DNA from: Agaribacillus sp965228415 | GTDB lineage: Bacteria > Bacteroidota > Bacteroidia > Cytophagales > Cyclobacteriaceae | Direction of reading: 5' to 3' | Assembly (NCBI GenBank): GCA_965228415.1 | Contig: OZ245814.1 | Location: 3,782,001 to 3,846,000 of the forward strand | Length of the DNA stretch: 64,000 nt | Shown here: positions 1 to 10,328 of the stretch, one piece after another | Layout: every line of letters begins with the position of its first letter | How positions within the stretch are numbered: position 1 is the stretch's first letter | Translations under genes and position numbers: made by a program | The notes under the pieces: generated by a model | The model's input: only the letters and a program-made list of their open reading frames with translations | What the model was told of the DNA's origin: nothing | Databases searched by the model: none

Positions 1-663
1 TATAACGTTTTCACCACCGTTCAGGAAGGGGATGAAACCTTGATCAAGGTGAGTGGTAAGTATTACGGCTGCTTAGTCACCAAGGAAGAGTTTAGGAACT
101 ACCACTTCCAACTAAAGTATAAGTGGGGTCAAAAGAAATGGGCGATAAGAAAAGATAAGCTCATGGATTCGGGCATCCTGTATCATTCCATTGGTCCACT
201 GGGTGCCGAGTTTTGGAGGTCATGGATGCTGTCCCAGGAATTTCAAATCATGGAGGGACACACCGGCGACTTCTGGAGTCAGGCCAACTCCGCTATTGAT
301 ATCAGAGCCTACAAGCCAGAGTCAATCCTTGATCCTTTAGCGCATAAATCTCAGGATTTTATTACAATAGCCATGAACAGCCCTTATGGGGGGTACTGTC
401 GAAGAAGTGGCAACCATGAAAACCCAATGGATGAATGGAATACACTTGACCTATATTGTTTTGAAAACAAAAGCCTTCATGTTGTAAATGGTGAAGTGGT
501 CATGATCCTCAAGAATTCCAGGTATGTGGAAGAAGATAGCACGAATGTTGCCATGACAGAAGGAAAAATCCAGCTACAAAGTGAAGCGGCCGAAATATTT
601 TTTAAGGACATCAGAATAAGAAGCATAGACTCACTTAGCAAGGAGCATCTAGCTCTTTTTTGA
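1..663 (+). CDS. DUF1080 (3-keto-disaccharide hydrolase-like) protein, 5' partial
   Basis: The frame is open from base 1 to the TGA at 661-663, so the gene begins upstream of the window; the TTG at 40 is only an internal codon. The visible 220 residues resemble the concanavalin-like sandwich of DUF1080 proteins. They include a YYGCLVTKEEFRNYHFQLKYKWG strand pair in the usual position, a block around GILYHSIGP, and the terminal strand block with FFKDIRIRSI. This family includes periplasmic or secreted carbohydrate-acting proteins. No signal peptide can be assessed because the N-terminus is missing. Family assignment is by recognition; the substrate is unknown. Confidence 0.7.
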   Translation, partial: YNVFTTVQEGDETLIKVSGKYYGCLVTKEEFRNYHFQLKYKWGQKKWAIRKDKLMDSGILYHSIGPLGAEFWRSWMLSQEFQIMEGHTGDFWSQANSAIDIRAYKPESILDPLAHKSQDFITIAMNSPYGGYCRRSGNHENPMDEWNTLDLYCFENKSLHVVNGEVVMILKNSRYVEEDSTNVAMTEGKIQLQSEAAEIFFKDIRIRSIDSLSKEHLALF

Positions 664-1090
664 TCCAAGGAGGGAACAACGATTCATGGGATTCCAGCCT
701 GGAATGTAGCAAGGCTGACTCACACCTGTGGCAATTATCGATATCTATACGTGCCTGTAATGGACAAAACCTATGCAGGCTAGATATCAGGGCTTACAGA
801 TAGCCTGATACATCTCTAAAATACTAGTTTAATAAACAACGGACGGATTGCACTATGACAACAAGACTAATCGCGGAAAAAGAAATCAGTATTATTTTGG
901 TATTGGAGCATACTTCCAAAAAATCAATGGAAATGCGGTTCTCAAAATAGCATTGGCCAGGCAATGAAGAAAATGGTTTGAAGGCCTTTGGAATACCTCA
1001 AATCAAGTTCAAACACCAATAACTTTCCCTAATATGTAATTTGAGTTGACTATACGAAAGTTGACCTAAGCTATATTAGGGAGAAAATAA
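664..1090. other. Intergenic, possible decayed coding sequence
   Basis: No open gene is visible. Around 841-968 the plus strand reads as a short protein-like stretch (HYDNKTNRGKRNQYYFGIGA and onward) that ends at a TGA and has no good start. It may be a remnant of a lost gene. Nothing else is recognisable. Confidence 0.3.
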
Positions 1091-1115
1091 AAAAAGCCTC
1101 ATTTTGAGGCTTTTT
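1091..1115. terminator. Bidirectional intrinsic terminator
   Basis: A perfect 10-bp stem (AAAAAGCCTC / GAGGCTTTTT) encloses a 5-nt loop. It has a T-run on the plus strand and the equivalent T-run on the minus strand. It lies directly 3' of the minus-strand tRNA-Lys and is its likely terminator. Confidence 0.8.
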
Positions 1116-1130
1116 AGATGTTTTGGAATG

Positions 1131-1203
1131 TGATTCGACTGGGGCTCGAACCCAGGACCCTCTCCTTAAAAGGGAGATGCTCTACCAGCTGAGCTATCGA
1201 ATC
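1131..1203 (-). tRNA. tRNA-Lys (anticodon UUU)
   Basis: Reading the minus strand from 1203, the acceptor arm GATTCGA pairs with TCGAATC at 1138-1132. The D-arm, an anticodon stem TCTCC/GGAGA with loop CTTTTAA (anticodon TTT) and a T-arm CTGGG-TTCGAGC-CCCAG are all intact. The discriminator base is A at 1131. The CCA end is not encoded. Confidence 0.95.
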
Positions 1204-1691
1204 AAATAAATCTTTACGTTCCGGATAAACCCTAATCTTACAGGCCATATCCAGGTAATTCAGATGGATCTCCTCCCTAGCTAAAACAAGGCTAAAGAGC
1301 ATCAAAAATTCATGTTGATTAGCACGCCTTCACAGGCGTTTCCTGTAATTGCGAGTGCAAAATTAATCCCAATTGATTAAAATGCAAAAAAATAATTACA
1401 AATTTGGTATTATAATTCAATCCGTCTCGCTGATTTGCACATAACTCATTAATAATCAATTAAATAGATATGAAAAATCTTGGGAAATTCTTCCTGGGAC
1501 TTTACATTCCCTCCTCTAAATCCCCGGGGTTACTCCATTCCTGCATACACCCTTCAGCCTGCCCTTTTAAAATGTCAGGCCAAACCTGGGACTTGCTGCC
1601 ATCCGCTTTGTTAATTAAAGTTAAATCTTTGTAAGTTCATCACCGATTTACTTAATTTCGCGGTGGTAGATAAAATTTTTAGTTAAGTATA

Positions 1692-2423
1692 ATGCCCGTT
1701 ATTTCATTCAGGCTTTTTTTTCTGGTAAATTTTGTTTTTGGATCAATCCTGGCGTCTGCGCAGACAGGGTCTTCCAGTCTTAAGATGGCCGATTCTTTAT
1801 TTGCAGAAAGTAAATTCACCGAGTCTTTTGTGATTTATGAGGAGCTGCTGGAATCCCGGAAACAGTCCTCCCCACAAATGTTACTCAAGATGGCCTTTAT
1901 AAAAGAGGGATTAAAGGATTATAGTAAAGCATTGTATTATCTAAATCTGTACTATTTACAAACCACCGATAAAAGGGTTCTGAAAAAAATGGAAGAGTTG
2001 GCCAGAAATCATGATCTTACGGGTTATGAATATTCGGACTGGGAATTTTTCATGATGCTTTACAGGAAGTACAACAACTATATTACCTACTTTTTATCGG
2101 CCCTTGCCTTGCTTTTTTTTGGGATTATTTTCAGACAAAAGCGACGGCATAGCAGCAGGCCTGTTGCCACCGGGATTTTATTGACATTTGTATTGGCAAT
2201 ATTCTTCTTTCATATCAATTTTTCAGACAAGTACAATAAAGGTATCATCGTGCAGGCAGATGCCTATTTGATGGATGCCCCTTCATCCGGTGCAGATTTG
2301 GTTAATATTGTGGATAAAGGACATAGGGTAAAGGTATTGGACAAAAAGGATGTATGGGTAGAAATTGAGTGGCAGGGTGATAAAGCCTTTATCCGCGAAA
2401 ATAACATTGCCACACTTCATTAA
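1692..2423 (+). CDS. Membrane-anchored TPR and SH3-like domain protein
   Basis: The 243-aa protein has a signal peptide (about 1-23, ending ASA-Q), TPR-like helices at about 30-120, two transmembrane segments (about 134-150 and 160-176), and a C-terminal SH3-like barrel with the pattern ADAYLMDAPSSGA...VDKGHRVKVLDKKDVWVEIEW. This order resembles BatE-type proteins of Bacteroidota aerotolerance operons, but no bat genes flank it, so I do not use that name. It is probably an inner-membrane protein that exposes TPR and SH3 parts to the periplasm. Function is unknown. Confidence 0.7.
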   Translation: MPVISFRLFFLVNFVFGSILASAQTGSSSLKMADSLFAESKFTESFVIYEELLESRKQSSPQMLLKMAFIKEGLKDYSKALYYLNLYYLQTTDKRVLKKMEELARNHDLTGYEYSDWEFFMMLYRKYNNYITYFLSALALLFFGIIFRQKRRHSSRPVATGILLTFVLAIFFFHINFSDKYNKGIIVQADAYLMDAPSSGADLVNIVDKGHRVKVLDKKDVWVEIEWQGDKAFIRENNIATLH

Positions 2424-2452
2424 AAATTCACGGGGTAATTGATATAACGGCT

Positions 2453-3259
2453 TTATTTGAACGGAGAATCCGCTTCTTTTGCGAGGGCGTTGTAAACCAA
2501 TTTATCCATGAAGCCCGGAAAAAACTTATTCATCCACACCACAAATTTGCCTTGTGTGGTTAGCAGCAAAAACTTTTTCCGTTTTTTCGTGGCTTTATAA
2601 ATCAACAAGGCACATTCCTCGGCAGACATTTCTTTGCTTTCATCCCGTGGGGATTCTCCCTGCATGCTGCCGTCTTTTGTGAGCGCCACTTTTCTAATAT
2701 TGGAAGTGGTGAATCCCGGGCACGCCGTCAAAATATGCACGCCTTTCTTCAGCATTTCTGTTCTCAACGACTCAAGGAATCCCTGTAAGGCAAATTTAGA
2801 TGCGGAATATCCTACACGGGCCGGCAAGCCGCGATAGCCGGCAATAGAAGATACACCTACTACAGACCCTTTACTTTTTATAATGTGGGGCAGGCAATAC
2901 TTGGTTGCATATAAGGCACCATAAAAGTTAATGTCCATAACTTTTTTTATCACATCAAGGTCTACATCTTCAAAAAGGGCTCTCATTGATATTCCGGCAT
3001 TATTGATCAAAATATCTATGGTACCCCATTGCTCAACAGCATACGCGGCCATGGCTTTATTGTCCTCTTCCTTGCTTACATCCGCCTGAAAGCTTGCTAC
3101 TTCGATACCTGATGATTGCAAAGATGCCCGGGTAGCATCCAACGCAGATTGATTGCGCCCGGTAATCAATATCTTAGCACCCTGCTTGCCAAACTGGAAA
3201 GCCAATGCCTTGCCAATACCAGATGAACCCCCAGTGATAACAACTATTTTATCTTTCAT
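2453..3259 (-). CDS. Short-chain dehydrogenase/reductase (SDR)
   Basis: A 268-aa classical SDR. The Rossmann cofactor motif TGGSSGIG is at residues 9-16, NNAG at 86-89, the conserved Asn at 111, the catalytic Ser at 138 and YSASK with Tyr151/Lys155. Arg35 after the second strand suggests NADP(H) preference. The C-terminal extension (residues 215-268) is basic and hydrophobic and could associate with membranes, as in ketosphinganine-reductase-like SDRs. The substrate cannot be read from sequence. It converges on the upstream TPR gene with a 29-bp gap. Confidence 0.9.
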   Translation of the reverse strand: MKDKIVVITGGSSGIGKALAFQFGKQGAKILITGRNQSALDATRASLQSSGIEVASFQADVSKEEDNKAMAAYAVEQWGTIDILINNAGISMRALFEDVDLDVIKKVMDINFYGALYATKYCLPHIIKSKGSVVGVSSIAGYRGLPARVGYSASKFALQGFLESLRTEMLKKGVHILTACPGFTTSNIRKVALTKDGSMQGESPRDESKEMSAEECALLIYKATKKRKKFLLLTTQGKFVVWMNKFFPGFMDKLVYNALAKEADSPFK

Positions 3260-3546
3260 TTTTTACGATCATAAATGCGGCTGTAAAAATAGAAAATAAT
3301 TTATTATAGCACCATTTGGCAATACCATCCGTTGAATTAATAATTGTCGTAATTTTGAAATCTTCTATTTTCGCACAGGCAACTTATCGGTTAAAATTCG
3401 CATCAATAGAAAATATATTGCTGATATTAAAATACTGTAGGCTACCAATGTGTTTTAATAGTATTGGGTGGCACTTTTTATGGAAAGGAACAATAAAGTA
3501 TTTCACGGTTTAACACAGTTCAAACATCAATTACCAACGTTTATAA

Positions 3547-6000
3547 ATGAAAAAAACATTTACGCTGCTTTCTTATTTTAGCATTACGTTGATATTATTT
3601 TGCCTGATTACCAATCGGGCTTCCGCCGCAAAGATTTTTGGGAAGGTAATGGATGAAGATAATCAGGGACTACCTTTCGCCACCCTGTACCTGAAAAATA
3701 CTTCGATTGGCACTACTACAAACGCTGAAGGAAATTACTCGCTGGAGGTAAGCCCGGGTAATTATGAATTAGTATTTCAATTTGTCGGTTATAAAAAGAC
3801 AGTGAGGGCAGTTACTGTAGGATCGGAAGATATTGAATTAAATGTCAATATGGCAACGGAGGTAACCGCGTTAAAGGAAGTTGTGGTCAATGCACAAAGT
3901 GAGGATCCGGCTTACGCTATTATAAGAAAAGCCATTAAAAAGAGAAAATATTATCAAAAAGAAGTATCCGGTTATGACTGTAAAGTATATATCAAAGGGC
4001 TTCAAAGACTCGATGAAAGGCCGGAAAAGATATTTGGATTTAACGTGACCATCGATACCGGCATTGTGTATCTTTCAGAGTCTGTATCTGAGTTTAGTTT
4101 TAAGCAGCCTGATAAAATCAAGGAGACTATGATCTCGTCTAAGGTAAGCGGCAGTAATAATGCTTTTAGCTTTAATCAGGCTTCTGAGATGATGTTCAGT
4201 TTTTATGATAACATTCTCGACGTCGAGGGGATCAGCGAACGAGGTTTTGTTTCTCCCATTGCCACTAACGCACTTATTTTTTACAAATATCAATTAGAGG
4301 GGACCTTTATGGATGGCAACCAGCTGGTCAACAAAATAAGGGTCATCCCTATTCGCAAAAACGACCCGGTGTTTAGTGGTTTAATTTATATCAATGAAGA
4401 TTCATGGAGAATCCATAGTATTGATTTGTTGCTAACAAAAGCCAACCAGATAGAGTTTGTGGATAGTCTGCGTATTAACCAGGTTTATGCACCGGTAGAA
4501 AATGACCGATGGATGTTGCTATCGCAGCGGTTTAAATTTCAATTCAAAGTGTTTGGTTTTAAGGGTAGCGGATATTTCATTTCCATCCATTCCAATTACC
4601 ATATTGAAAAGGAACACGAAAAAAAATACTTCACCAATGAGATTATGTCGGTTAGCGATGGTGCCAATAAACGAGATAGTCTCTACTGGCAAAAAATCAG
4701 GCCTATACCACTCACTCATACCGAAATCAAAGACTATCATGTAAAGGACAGTTTATCAATCATCAAGGAATCCAAACCATATAAGGACTCTATAGATCGC
4801 AAGAGTAACGAACTTTCTGTAGGTGGTATTATGTTGGCAGGATATACGCATAGCAACTCATTTAAGAAACATTATTTTACCATCAATCCTGTGATAAGCG
4901 CCTTTCAATTCAACACCGTGGAAGGCCTGGTCACCAACTTAAATTTAAGCTATACCAAGCACTACGAAAACAACCAGTTTTTCAGAATCACGCCGGATAT
5001 TCGCTATGGTTTTTCAAGTAAGGATTTCTATGGCCAAATTGAAGGTTTTTATTATTACCGCCCCAAAAAGTTTTCCTATATCAGTGTCAAGGCTGGCAAA
5101 TACATTTATCAGTTTGATCCTGCCACACCCATCAGCCCTTTAATCAATAGTTATACCACGCTGGTGGAAGAGAAAAATTTCATGAAGGTTTATGAGAAAG
5201 CCTTTGTCAGATTTCGTCATCGCAGTGAGTTGTGGAATGGCGTATTATTAACAACGATGATGGCATATGAAGATAGAAAACAGTTGTTTAATACCACGAG
5301 CTATACCTTCCGGGATCAGGATGATAAGATCTTCACACCCAACGCTCCGGTCAATACGCTATTAGGCGACACTTCATTTCCGGACCATCAGGCTCTCATT
5401 ATAGGATTTGACCTACGGCTGCGTTTTGCCCAAAAATATATCAGCCGTCCAAACAGGAAAGTAAATTTGGGTTCGAAATATCCAACGGTAACTATTAACT
5501 ACAGAAAGGCCATTGACGAGGTACTCGGGAGCGATGTTAAATATGATCTGCTTCAACTATCGGTAGATGACCGCCTGAATTTTGGCTTGTTTGGATCGGG
5601 CAATTACCGGATAAGCGGCGGTACATTCATCCAAAATGACAAGACCTATTTTATGGACTTCAAACATTTTAATGGAAATCAAACCAGTTTCTCTTCATTT
5701 GAACCGGGTAATTTCCAATTATTGGATTATTATCTTTATAGTACCAACAATAATTTTTTCAAAGCACATTACGAACACCATTTCAACGGATTTATAATCA
5801 ATAAACTTCCACTGCTAAGGAAAACAAGGGTCCAGGCTGTGTCTTCACTAAATTATCTCAAGACTTCAGAGGTGCCTAATTATCTGGAATTCGGGATAGG
5901 CCTGGAACACATATTCAAGGTATTCAGGGTAGATTATTACCTGGGTTTCCTGTCGGGCAGGAAAATACAAAATGGTTTTAGGATCGGCGTAGGGTTTTAA
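3547..6000 (+). CDS. DUF5686 outer-membrane protein with carboxypeptidase-like regulatory domain
   Basis: This 817-aa protein has a signal peptide (about 1-27), a CarboxypepD_reg-like beta-sandwich at about 28-115 (KIFGKVMDEDNQGLPFATLYL start, EVVVNAQ end), and a long DUF5686 body with many alternating strands, ending in aromatic-rich GRKIQNGFRIGVGF as expected for a C-terminal outer-membrane strand. The domain order matches the usual Bacteroidota family length of about 800 residues. It is inferred to be an outer-membrane barrel; the cargo is unknown. Confidence 0.85.
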   Translation: MKKTFTLLSYFSITLILFCLITNRASAAKIFGKVMDEDNQGLPFATLYLKNTSIGTTTNAEGNYSLEVSPGNYELVFQFVGYKKTVRAVTVGSEDIELNVNMATEVTALKEVVVNAQSEDPAYAIIRKAIKKRKYYQKEVSGYDCKVYIKGLQRLDERPEKIFGFNVTIDTGIVYLSESVSEFSFKQPDKIKETMISSKVSGSNNAFSFNQASEMMFSFYDNILDVEGISERGFVSPIATNALIFYKYQLEGTFMDGNQLVNKIRVIPIRKNDPVFSGLIYINEDSWRIHSIDLLLTKANQIEFVDSLRINQVYAPVENDRWMLLSQRFKFQFKVFGFKGSGYFISIHSNYHIEKEHEKKYFTNEIMSVSDGANKRDSLYWQKIRPIPLTHTEIKDYHVKDSLSIIKESKPYKDSIDRKSNELSVGGIMLAGYTHSNSFKKHYFTINPVISAFQFNTVEGLVTNLNLSYTKHYENNQFFRITPDIRYGFSSKDFYGQIEGFYYYRPKKFSYISVKAGKYIYQFDPATPISPLINSYTTLVEEKNFMKVYEKAFVRFRHRSELWNGVLLTTMMAYEDRKQLFNTTSYTFRDQDDKIFTPNAPVNTLLGDTSFPDHQALIIGFDLRLRFAQKYISRPNRKVNLGSKYPTVTINYRKAIDEVLGSDVKYDLLQLSVDDRLNFGLFGSGNYRISGGTFIQNDKTYFMDFKHFNGNQTSFSSFEPGNFQLLDYYLYSTNNNFFKAHYEHHFNGFIINKLPLLRKTRVQAVSSLNYLKTSEVPNYLEFGIGLEHIFKVFRVDYYLGFLSGRKIQNGFRIGVGF

Positions 6001-6023
6001 GCGTGCCCTCCTGAATTTTAGGA

Positions 6024-8633
6024 TCAATGCAACACGGAAATGGTTCCTTTATATTCCGCATTTGTAAACCTTAGAAAATAGTAGTAGACGCCAACAGAGG
6101 CACCATCACCATCCCATTCAAAACCTCGATCGTCATCTCTAAACATTAGATTGCCATGCCTGTTGTAAATGGAGATCTCCAGGAATTGATTGTCGCAATT
6201 GTCCTTGGGAAGATTAGGCACCGTAAAAGAGTCATTGTAACCATCCCGGTTAGGTGTGAATACATTTGGCGGAATAAACTCAGTGTCATCGACGAAGATA
6301 TCCTCCACACCTATTTCAACCTTTATGGTATCATATTGGGGATTAATGCAATAGTTGTCCCATACAACAAATGCAAAAGTAAAAAATTCATCTTGTTCCT
6401 GAACAAGGCTGGGAGGTTCGGCGATCGCAGTTATATCCGAACAGGAAGGAACCCAGGTAAACAGGGAACTTACTTTTCCAAGCCCTTTCGCCGCCTCAAA
6501 TGTGTAATTGAGATTCTCATATTTCTCCCTGTCCAGCAAATCTATGAAGACGGAATCATTATCCAGGTCGGTACCAATGACGTTTAAGCTAACCTGCTCA
6601 CCTACCTTAAATATTAAAGGTTGACTTACTACTTCGCTAAAACTTATCTCAGGATGTTCATTTTCCGGTGGAAGTATTACCACGCTAACCTGCAGGGTAT
6701 CGGCATTGGGGAATTTGCATTTATCCTGATCGGTGGCAATGAAATAAAAATTAAACTCATTCTTAAATTCAAGGTCAATCAGATCGCAGTCCAGGTCCCA
6801 CAAAAACGGCGAAACGACATTGGTAAAACCCTCGGCGCCATCAAATTTTATTTGATAAAATTCCATGGGAAAACCATCAGGCTCTACGCGCAAGGTAACA
6901 AAGTCATCATCAATATCTTTGGCAAATACATTAAAATCCAGGGTTTCACCTATGTGAGCAAAAAAGGTGTTGTTAGGCAAATCTGTAGATACTACCGGGT
7001 CGTTATTGGTTGGCAATTTCACTGAAAGTGAAAGGTTTAACGTATCACCATTACTCTGCAGGCAGTCATCCAGGTCGTCGACAATCACCCAAAGGTCAAA
7101 CTCCGTTCGCTGGGTAAAATCATAAACATCGCAGCCCGTTTCCCACATAAACTCCGCTTCCAGCTTCCCAGGTTCACTCAGCGTGGTTTTGATGCTCATA
7201 CCAAAGTCAGCCATATTAAACCCGTCATGTGTGACAGCTGTGACCGACATCAGGTCATTGTCACCGTCAATTCCCTCTATGGGTAAAACATAAACTTCAC
7301 CCTCCCGGACCTGCTCCGTGACACTTTCAGCTGCGGGGTTCACAATCTCCGGATCGGTATTGGGAGGAGGTTGAATAATCACCCCAATTCTGACAGTGTC
7401 GGATAACGGAAGGCTACAGGCATCATCGTAGGCAATCAGATCAATATACATCGGCTTATTTTCCGAGTAGGGACAATCCGGGAAGCATACCTCTGTTTTC
7501 AGGGTATCATCCTCATTGACCAAAAAACCGCTGTTCAAAGATAAAATCCCTGAAACATTGGCAGAAAAATTCACCGGCCGTGCCCGAATGGTCAGCGCTT
7601 CAGGCGCATCGGCATCCTGGACAAATAACTCCATACATTTTGGCGAATCGTCACTGGTAAAAGTAATAATGGACCCATCTTTATAGAGATCGGTCTGGCC
7701 CTTAATTCTGGCAAATATTTCAGGCGGACTGCCGGGGTTGGGGCAATCAATTACCAACATCTGAAAATCTCTTCTGACCTCACCGATCTTTTTCCCATTC
7801 CTGTATTCTTCCGCTCTGACCGCAAAAACAAACAAGCCTGCCATCGACGGGGTTACGGTCAACAGGCCGGTAGGCGACACATTTAAGGAGGGTGTGCCGG
7901 GTATCTGGTTGTCAATATCCACACCACTTACCCACGGAACATCTTCGTGGGGAGCCGGCGTGGGCGTCGGAACCGGCGCTATAGTGGAACTATTTAACGG
8001 ATTGATCATAGAGTAAACGATGGAGTCCCCGTCAGCGTCACTTCCCGCAAAATCAACATAATAAAACTGCCCTACACATGCATAATCACTCAATGGCGGA
8101 AACAGGACAGGAGAAGAGTTGACAAACGGATCCCCCTCTTCGTCTACCACAGGGGGAAACTCAAGATAAAAGGTCTGTCCGACGGTGTTGGGAGAAACCA
8201 AAACGATGTTATCGATTGTATTATTCCTGCAACACCTTTCCCAAACCAGATAATAGCCTTCAGACTCGTTAAATACATTAGGCGATAAAAAGACACTGGT
8301 GGTATAAAACAGCCTTCTGGTTCTTAAGGACTCAATAGTACAATCAATGTTGGTATAGGGTACAAACGTGGTGGAAGTTTTGACTAATGTAACCGTGCGA
8401 ATAAAGCGATCGTCACGTTTGCTATATATATAAGCAGTAAGACTGTTTTCCCGTTGTAATATGGATGGCTCCCCATTTACATCATCAAAATAAAGCACTA
8501 AATTAATATCGTAGTTGTAACCACTTCGGTGAACCATTTCAAATTCACCTCCAACTATGTGGGTACCAATGACTTTTCCTGAGAAAAAGAGACAAAGGAA
8601 GGTAAAAAGGTAGGTTTTTACAGAAAAATTCAT
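6024..8633 (-). CDS. T9SS type B (gliding-motility C-terminal domain) surface protein
   Basis: An 869-aa secreted protein: signal peptide about 1-23, then an N-terminal THIVGGEFEM block typical of large Bacteroidota surface proteins, several cadherin/PKD-like beta-sandwich repeats with acidic DxDxD turns (for example DADGDSIVY, DGDNDLMSV, DIDDDFVTL, DLDNDSVFI), and a type B sorting domain from residue 787 (IPPNVFTPNRDGYND ... GVYYYFLRF) to the end. Type B domains direct export by T9SS and usually work with a PorP/SprF partner; none is adjacent here. The acidic turns suggest calcium binding, an inference. Confidence 0.88.
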   Translation of the reverse strand: MNFSVKTYLFTFLCLFFSGKVIGTHIVGGEFEMVHRSGYNYDINLVLYFDDVNGEPSILQRENSLTAYIYSKRDDRFIRTVTLVKTSTTFVPYTNIDCTIESLRTRRLFYTTSVFLSPNVFNESEGYYLVWERCCRNNTIDNIVLVSPNTVGQTFYLEFPPVVDEEGDPFVNSSPVLFPPLSDYACVGQFYYVDFAGSDADGDSIVYSMINPLNSSTIAPVPTPTPAPHEDVPWVSGVDIDNQIPGTPSLNVSPTGLLTVTPSMAGLFVFAVRAEEYRNGKKIGEVRRDFQMLVIDCPNPGSPPEIFARIKGQTDLYKDGSIITFTSDDSPKCMELFVQDADAPEALTIRARPVNFSANVSGILSLNSGFLVNEDDTLKTEVCFPDCPYSENKPMYIDLIAYDDACSLPLSDTVRIGVIIQPPPNTDPEIVNPAAESVTEQVREGEVYVLPIEGIDGDNDLMSVTAVTHDGFNMADFGMSIKTTLSEPGKLEAEFMWETGCDVYDFTQRTEFDLWVIVDDLDDCLQSNGDTLNLSLSVKLPTNNDPVVSTDLPNNTFFAHIGETLDFNVFAKDIDDDFVTLRVEPDGFPMEFYQIKFDGAEGFTNVVSPFLWDLDCDLIDLEFKNEFNFYFIATDQDKCKFPNADTLQVSVVILPPENEHPEISFSEVVSQPLIFKVGEQVSLNVIGTDLDNDSVFIDLLDREKYENLNYTFEAAKGLGKVSSLFTWVPSCSDITAIAEPPSLVQEQDEFFTFAFVVWDNYCINPQYDTIKVEIGVEDIFVDDTEFIPPNVFTPNRDGYNDSFTVPNLPKDNCDNQFLEISIYNRHGNLMFRDDDRGFEWDGDGASVGVYYYFLRFTNAEYKGTISVLH

Positions 8634-8706
8634 TTATGAATATACGCATAAATTCTTTTTTTTGTGCTCTGGTATGTTATGAAATTTTGAAATAATTAAA
8701 TTTTTC

Positions 8707-10110
8707 ATGGGAAGAAAATTAAAAAATACCGTAATCAAGGGGATTCAAATAGAAAGTATGGCGGCCGAGGGAAAATGTGTTGGACGGTATGAAAATCAGG
8801 TGATTTTTGTAAGCAATGTTGCGCCCGGAGACGTGGCCGATATCAGAATTACTAAAAAAAGAAAAAGCTTTTTAACCGGTGTTCCCGTTAATTTTCAAAA
8901 CTATTCTTCGCACAGAACCGAGCCATTTTGCGAACACTTTGGGCTCTGCGGTGGCTGTAAATGGCAACATATCGATTATGAAACCCAGTTGCACTATAAA
9001 AGACAGCAGGTAATTGATAACCTGGAAAGAATTGCCAAAGTGGACCTGCCGGAAATACAGCCTATACTACCTGCCAACGAAATACAGCGTTATCGCAATA
9101 AGCTCGAATTTACCTTTTCAAATAAAAGATGGCTCACCAGTGAGGAAATCAAGGCCGAAACACCGATTGATAAAAATGGCCTGGGTTTTCACATGCCGGG
9201 AAGGTTTGATAAAATCATCGATATAAACCATTGCTATCTGCAGGATAAAATCTCCGATAAAATCAGGCTGGCAACGCTGAAATTTGCCAAAGCGCAAAAT
9301 ATGGAATTCTACGACCTGATAAAACATCGCGGATTGTTGCGAAACCTGATCATTCGCACCTCAAATCAGCAAGAGGTGATGGTGATTATACAATTTGCCA
9401 GGCGTGAAGAAGATAACATTCAGGCGCTGCTGGCGCATTTGGAACAACAGTTTCCTGAAATCACCTCTCTGCAATACGTCATTAACGAGAAAAGAAATGA
9501 AACCTACCAGGATCTGGATGTCATCCTCTTCTCCGGGAAACCCTATGTAACAGAGAAAATGGAAGACCTTAAATTCCGGATAGGTCCTAAATCATTTTTT
9601 CAGACAAACTCCAGTCAGGCGCTGGAGCTCTACAATATTGCCAGGCAATATGCCGGGCTAAGCGGCAATGAGGTAGTATACGATTTATATACCGGTACCG
9701 GTACTATTGCCAATTACGTCGCGGCACATGCCAGTAAAGTCGTTGGATTGGAATACGTAGCCGAAGCCATCGAAGACGCCAAAACAAACGCTGCCATCAA
9801 CGGTATAAATAATGCTGAATTTTATGCCGGCGATATCAAAGATTTGCTGAATGATGAATTCGTCACAAAACATGCCAGGCCGGATGTAGTCATCACCGAC
9901 CCCCCAAGGGCAGGCATGCACCAGGATGTCATCGACATGTTATTGAAGGTAGCACCGACCAGGATCGTTTATGTTAGCTGCAACCCTGCCACCCAGGCCA
10001 GGGATGTGGCGCTGTTGAGTGCTAAGTATCAGGTTACTAAAGTACAACCTGTTGATATGTTTCCTCAGACTTATCATGTGGAAAGTGTTGTTCTCTTGGA
10101 ACTCAGGTAG
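8707..10110 (+). CDS. rlmD: 23S rRNA (uracil-C5)-methyltransferase RlmD/RumA family
   Basis: A 467-aa SAM-dependent RNA methyltransferase: N-terminal TRAM-like domain, iron-sulfur ligands Cys75, Cys81, Cys84 and Cys176 (CEHFGLCGGCKW and NHC), SAM-binding VYDLYTGTGTI near 320, TDPPRAG near 397, catalytic Cys425 in VSCNPAT and the C-terminal HVE glutamate near 459. These are the signature elements of RlmD-type enzymes that make m5U in rRNA. Many Bacteroidota carry one such gene; RlmC-like specificity cannot be excluded from sequence alone. Confidence 0.93.
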   Translation: MGRKLKNTVIKGIQIESMAAEGKCVGRYENQVIFVSNVAPGDVADIRITKKRKSFLTGVPVNFQNYSSHRTEPFCEHFGLCGGCKWQHIDYETQLHYKRQQVIDNLERIAKVDLPEIQPILPANEIQRYRNKLEFTFSNKRWLTSEEIKAETPIDKNGLGFHMPGRFDKIIDINHCYLQDKISDKIRLATLKFAKAQNMEFYDLIKHRGLLRNLIIRTSNQQEVMVIIQFARREEDNIQALLAHLEQQFPEITSLQYVINEKRNETYQDLDVILFSGKPYVTEKMEDLKFRIGPKSFFQTNSSQALELYNIARQYAGLSGNEVVYDLYTGTGTIANYVAAHASKVVGLEYVAEAIEDAKTNAAINGINNAEFYAGDIKDLLNDEFVTKHARPDVVITDPPRAGMHQDVIDMLLKVAPTRIVYVSCNPATQARDVALLSAKYQVTKVQPVDMFPQTYHVESVVLLELR

Positions 10111-10157
10111 GAAATTTCTCATAAAATATAGGAAAAATAGCTTAAATAGCATTTTGA

Positions 10158-10328
10158 GGGCTTTTTTATTTCTCATCCTTTCCTATTCTTTCTCACACTC
10201 GCGCAGGTCCTCCGGTCCTGTGCGAATTAAATAGTATAGGCGAAATAATAATGGATTTATTCTGTTGATAACCACTCCCTTTTCCTTACACCTTCTTTCA
10301 CGATTGGCACAGGACTGGAAGACCTGCC
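10158..10328. repeat. MITE-like palindromic repeat, copy A (interrupted by IS110)
   Basis: Two imperfect inverted arms, 10201-10224 (GCGCAGGTCCTCCGG and onward) and 10306-10327 (GGCACAGGACTGGAAG and onward), flank about 80 bp. A near-identical copy lies at 11587-11812. This copy is preceded by the same T-rich lead-in (from 10158) but lacks about 56 bp found there. The right arm is where the IS110 element has entered. Confidence 0.7.

Noticed and set aside
3316..3513. 65-aa frame between the SDR and DUF5686 genes
   Set aside because: It is AT-rich with no recognisable domain, and the region is the divergent promoter space; a TAATTTTG box at 3350-3357 fits promoter function better.
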